A stretch of 40,584 nt of DNA from a virus: positions 1 to 40,584 of the IMG/VR virus record IMGVR_UViG_3300033182_000270. One strand, written 5' to 3'. The notes beneath the pieces were generated by a model. The model did not search any database. It saw only the letters and a program-made list of their open reading frames with translations, and had not been told where the DNA came from. Below are positions 39,808 to 40,584 of the stretch, piece after piece; the stretch's first letter is position 1, and every line of letters begins with the position of its first letter. The position numbers were made by a program, and so were the translations under genes.

Positions 39808-40428
39808 ATGGAACATCTACTATTTCCAACCCGAATTGATACTTTTGACTTGTCAGATCATCCCGATCTTATAACAGCATGTAACATTGTTAGGCGCCAA
39901 GAGAGACAAACTAGTCCGCATGTGTTAGTTAGTAATGCTGCGAGTTCTTATCCAACTAATATGCCATCGATATTAAATCACATAGCGTTGTATCGATTAA
40001 AACAAACAATTCAGTCGCACATCTCAAAAATAGCAAATGAACTACAACTAGCACCTGTTGAAATAACTAATAGTTGGTTTAATGTTATGAATAAAGGTCA
40101 TTCAGTAAAACCACATAGACATGAACGCAGCATTATATCGGGTGCATTATACATCGAAGCAGAGTCTAATTCGGTAGGATTAAAATTTCATAGTCCGTTA
40201 GCGCAATGTAGAATGGCTGAATTTTTATTTGGCAGTAATCATCTTAACGAAAATTATCATGAAGTTGAATGTAAAGTTGGGCAGTTAATACTATTCCCTG
40301 GATGGTTAGAGCATTCAACTGACGAGAATCGTAGCGATAGGCGAGTCGTAATTAGTTTTAATTCTGAACACGGACCGTTAGGTAAAGTACAAGAAGCCCA
40401 TGCTAAATGGGTCAATAATCAATATTAA
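39808..40428 (+). CDS. 2OG-Fe(II) oxygenase, TIGR02466-like (206 aa)
   Basis: The family start LLFPTRIDTF is followed by TNSWFNVMNKGHSVKPHRHE (H103, H105), SIISGALYI, GQLILFPGWLEHSTD (H169) and RRVVISFN (R178/R179). All putative Fe and 2OG residues are present. It is on the plus strand, divergent from GroES, with no convincing ribosome site; a CTAAATA box just six bases before the ATG is too close to be a confident promoter. It converges with the partial gene at the right edge (four-base overlap). The substrate is unknown. Confidence 0.82.
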   Translation: MEHLLFPTRIDTFDLSDHPDLITACNIVRRQERQTSPHVLVSNAASSYPTNMPSILNHIALYRLKQTIQSHISKIANELQLAPVEITNSWFNVMNKGHSVKPHRHERSIISGALYIEAESNSVGLKFHSPLAQCRMAEFLFGSNHLNENYHEVECKVGQLILFPGWLEHSTDENRSDRRVVISFNSEHGPLGKVQEAHAKWVNNQY

Positions 40429-40584
40429 AGTAACTCAATAACGTCAAAAACTGTTTGTAATTTAGTTTTAATTGTACGATTCTGAACACTAGTCCTCAAA
40501 CCGTTATGTAAAGGCTTAGGTGGCATATCTAGTGTAGCCCACGCCCACCCAGCATGCTCATCGCTTAATACTGGCACAAACTCG
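40425..40584 (-). CDS. C-terminus of a NUDIX-hydrolase-like protein (partial)
   Basis: The minus strand is open from the right edge for 52 codons and ends with TAA at 40425-40427. The residues include EFVPVLSDEHAGWAWATLDM, then PPKPLHNGLR, which match the usual end of NUDIX enzymes (EH.G..W......LHPGL). The NUDIX box itself would lie outside the window, so catalysis cannot be judged. Phage NUDIX proteins act on nucleotide or RNA-cap pyrophosphates. The identification is tentative. Confidence 0.5.
   Translation of the reverse strand, partial: EFVPVLSDEHAGWAWATLDMPPKPLHNGLRTSVQNRTIKTKLQTVFDVIELL

Noticed and set aside
1-40584. tRNA genes, integrase, transposase or attachment sites
   Set aside because: None could be recognised by eye on either strand; the coding density leaves little room for them.

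Overview
The window is part of the genome of a large, AT-rich, tailed marine phage of the T4-like (cyanophage/pelagiphage) kind. The evidence is: giant modular fibre proteins with pectin-lyase-like and carbohydrate-binding-like repeats, short phage structural domains known from marine T4-like phages, T4-late-type ATAAATA promoter boxes, almost no intergenic space, a phage-borne GroES, and a dense set of 2-oxoglutarate/Fe(II) oxygenase genes. The host (picocyanobacterium or SAR11-type bacterium) cannot be fixed from this segment. No integrase, tRNA, CRISPR array or insertion sequence was seen.

Region 1 (1-25117, plus strand) is a fibre/adhesin module. It begins with the 3' end of a small gene and a 122-aa protein. 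Two giant genes of 2718 and 3922 codons follow. They share one scaffold: N-terminal aromatic repeats, a right-handed beta-helix, beta-propeller-like repeats and a common C-terminal domain. The larger one carries an amplified array of Cys-Arg-Asp repeats that mostly alternates between two types. Next come two small beta-rich fibre proteins, three tandem paralogues with C1q-like tips, two related small helical proteins and a 51-aa protein. A strong hairpin terminator closes the region.

Region 2 (25208-40428) is the unusual part. A tightly packed minus-strand operon runs from a GroES gene (39729) down to a small 81-aa gene (25748). It contains eleven 2OG-Fe(II)-oxygenase-like genes, one JmjC/cupin-like gene, two FAD-dependent tryptophan-halogenase-like genes and four tandem paralogues of an unrecognised (DUF6065-like?) family. 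Two more oxygenase genes, on the plus strand, flank the operon. Most junctions are TAATG, ATGA or near-zero-gap fusions, so the set is probably translated as one coupled unit. A T4-late-type promoter sits in front of GroES.

Region 3 (40425-40584) is the 3' end of a minus-strand gene resembling the C-terminus of NUDIX hydrolases.

Working model (inference): the fibre genes supply very large, repeat-rich exterior proteins; GroES helps fold phage proteins; and the oxygenase/halogenase operon modifies either phage surface proteins (or glycans) or host metabolites late in infection. Nothing in the sequence identifies the substrate.
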